DNA from: Planctomycetota bacterium
GTDB lineage: Bacteria; Planctomycetota; UBA8742; UBA2392
Assembly (NCBI GenBank): GCA_025993795.1
Contig: JAMQHL010000006.1
Span: 62,001 to 126,000 of the forward strand
Length of the DNA: 64,000 nucleotides
Direction of reading: 5' to 3'
Under the pieces are notes generated by a model, which worked only from the letters and a program-made list of their open reading frames with translations, ran no database searches and was not told the origin of the DNA. The position numbers and the translations under genes were made by a program. Positions 63,283 to 64,000 of the stretch are shown here, one piece after another (position 1 is the first letter of the stretch; every line of letters begins with the position of its first letter).

Positions 63283-64000
63283 CACGTAAGATCTTCATGA
63301 ATGTCGCAGAAGGCGACGAATGCCGCATCGCGGTAATGGAAAACGGGAAGCTCTTCGAGTACTTCGTGGACCGCCCAAGCCAGCTCAAGCACGTCGGCAA
63401 CATCTACAAGGGTATCGTCAACAACATTGAGCCCGGCATCCAGGCCAGCTTTGTTGACGTGGGCCTTGAGAGAAACGGCTTCCTGCATATCAGCGACATC
63501 AACTACGCCTACGAGAACTCGCCGAACGTAAAGGACCTGTTCAGCCGCACCTTGCGCGTGAAAGAGCACGTGCCCGAAGACGCAATTCTCAACAGCGCAC
63601 GTGAGCGCGAAGTGGAAGAGGTCGCCGACTTTGTTTCCACGCAGCAAGCGCCCAACGGCAAGGCACCCGAGGAAGCTCCGTTTCTTGAGTCGCTGGATTC
63701 GGGACAGGCCGGGCACCGCGTTTCGGAGTCGCCCCTGAACGTAGCAATGCCCGAGCACGAAGCGCCGGGCAAACCCCGGCCCGCGAGCGACGACTCCGGC
63801 CGGTTCCAGGCCGTGCCCGCGCCGGAAGCGGCAACGTTGCAGCCCGCGGCATCCAACGCTGCAGCGCCGACGTCGCCTGTCGCAGGACAGCGCAGCGGCC
63901 GTCGTCGTCGCGGTCGCCGCGGCCGAGGCCGTGGTGACCGTCGCAATGAAGGGCGCGCAGAAGGCCGAGACGGCACAACGCCCACGCCCGGCACTAACCA
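63279..64000 (+). CDS. RNase E/G, N-terminal part (3' partial)
   Basis: The first 240 codons of an RNase E/G run off the window end. Residues 1-75 are the start of the S1 domain (MTRKIFMNVAEGDECRIAVM; VGNIYKGIVNNIEPGIQASFVDVGLERNGFLHISDI), which binds RNA. Where the domain should continue, residues about 82-240 form a long low-complexity stretch, acidic at first, then Pro/Ala-rich, then an Arg/Gly cluster (GRRRRGRRGRGRGDRR, about 210-227). The rest of the S1 domain and the catalytic part must follow beyond the window. The ATG overlaps the DUF2344 stop by 4 bases. Confidence 0.9.
   Translation, partial: MTRKIFMNVAEGDECRIAVMENGKLFEYFVDRPSQLKHVGNIYKGIVNNIEPGIQASFVDVGLERNGFLHISDINYAYENSPNVKDLFSRTLRVKEHVPEDAILNSAREREVEEVADFVSTQQAPNGKAPEEAPFLESLDSGQAGHRVSESPLNVAMPEHEAPGKPRPASDDSGRFQAVPAPEAATLQPAASNAAAPTSPVAGQRSGRRRRGRRGRGRGDRRNEGRAEGRDGTTPTPGTN

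Noticed and set aside
1-64000. CRISPR arrays, tRNA/rRNA genes, insertion sequences, prophage genes
   Set aside because: No repeat-spacer pattern, RNA gene, transposase or integrase was recognised on reading through the window.

Overview
This 64 kb window is GC-rich, gene-dense bacterial DNA. It looks like a Gram-negative chromosome. The gene content (RNase HIII next to an RNase E/G, DUF2344 protein, Ser/Thr kinase, many secreted HEAT/TPR/carboxypeptidase-regulatory-like proteins, type IV pilus ATPases, DUF445, DUF3047) would fit a planctomycete-like or other deep-branching Gram-negative lineage. That placement is an inference with low to moderate confidence, because no rRNA or other taxonomic marker lies in the window. 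No tRNA, rRNA, CRISPR array, integrase or transposase was recognised.

Layout. 1-5.7 kb: a partial beta-rich protein and a secreted TPR/HEAT protein with a buried receiver-like domain, closed by a strong terminator. 5.8-8.4 kb: an orphan sensor histidine kinase divergent from rsgA. 8.6-11.7 kb: a secreted transglutaminase-like protein coupled to a membrane-anchored protein. 11.8-19.6 kb: a large TPR protein (minus), then an HTH-receiver regulator, pilT, a pilB/gspE-type ATPase and a DUF445 membrane protein. 19.6-21.7 kb: DUF3047 protein, YacP-like NYN protein and an ArsR-type repressor with a very clear palindromic operator. 21.8-29.1 kb: small helical protein, an 18-repeat MORN_2 protein, a C-terminally anchored protein, a Ser/Thr kinase with a PilB-type N-terminal module, and a translationally coupled membrane pair. 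29.1-31.4 kb: aldehyde dehydrogenase and a Cys-motif protein of unknown function.

31.4-47.3 kb is the metabolic core, a nitrate-respiration island. On the minus strand it reads: membrane diheme cytochrome c, narG, narH, narJ, narI, narK1-type and narK2-type transporters (nearly all overlapping or within a few bases), then a dienoyl-CoA-hydratase-like enoyl hydratase, moaA and an FprA-type ferredoxin-NADP reductase. Divergent from it is a gene that fuses an Nfu (NifU C-terminal) Fe-S scaffold to a hemerythrin-like domain, overlapping an SseB-like gene. The divergent intergenic region carries three copies of one half-site. The likely logic is nitrate import and reduction at the membrane, Mo-cofactor supply by MoaA, electron input through cytochrome c/quinol, and Fe-S repair under NO stress by the Nfu-hemerythrin protein.

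47.4-64 kb: a secreted nuclease, several envelope proteins with carboxypeptidase-regulatory-like or PDZ domains, a ferritin-like diiron protein, manA, a pseudopilin-like protein coupled to thiS-thiG, a TPR protein that looks cut out of a larger ATPase regulator, a lipoprotein, rnhC, a secreted protein starting with TTG, a DUF2344 protein and the start of an RNase E/G whose S1 domain is interrupted by a long Arg/Gly-rich insertion and which runs off the window.
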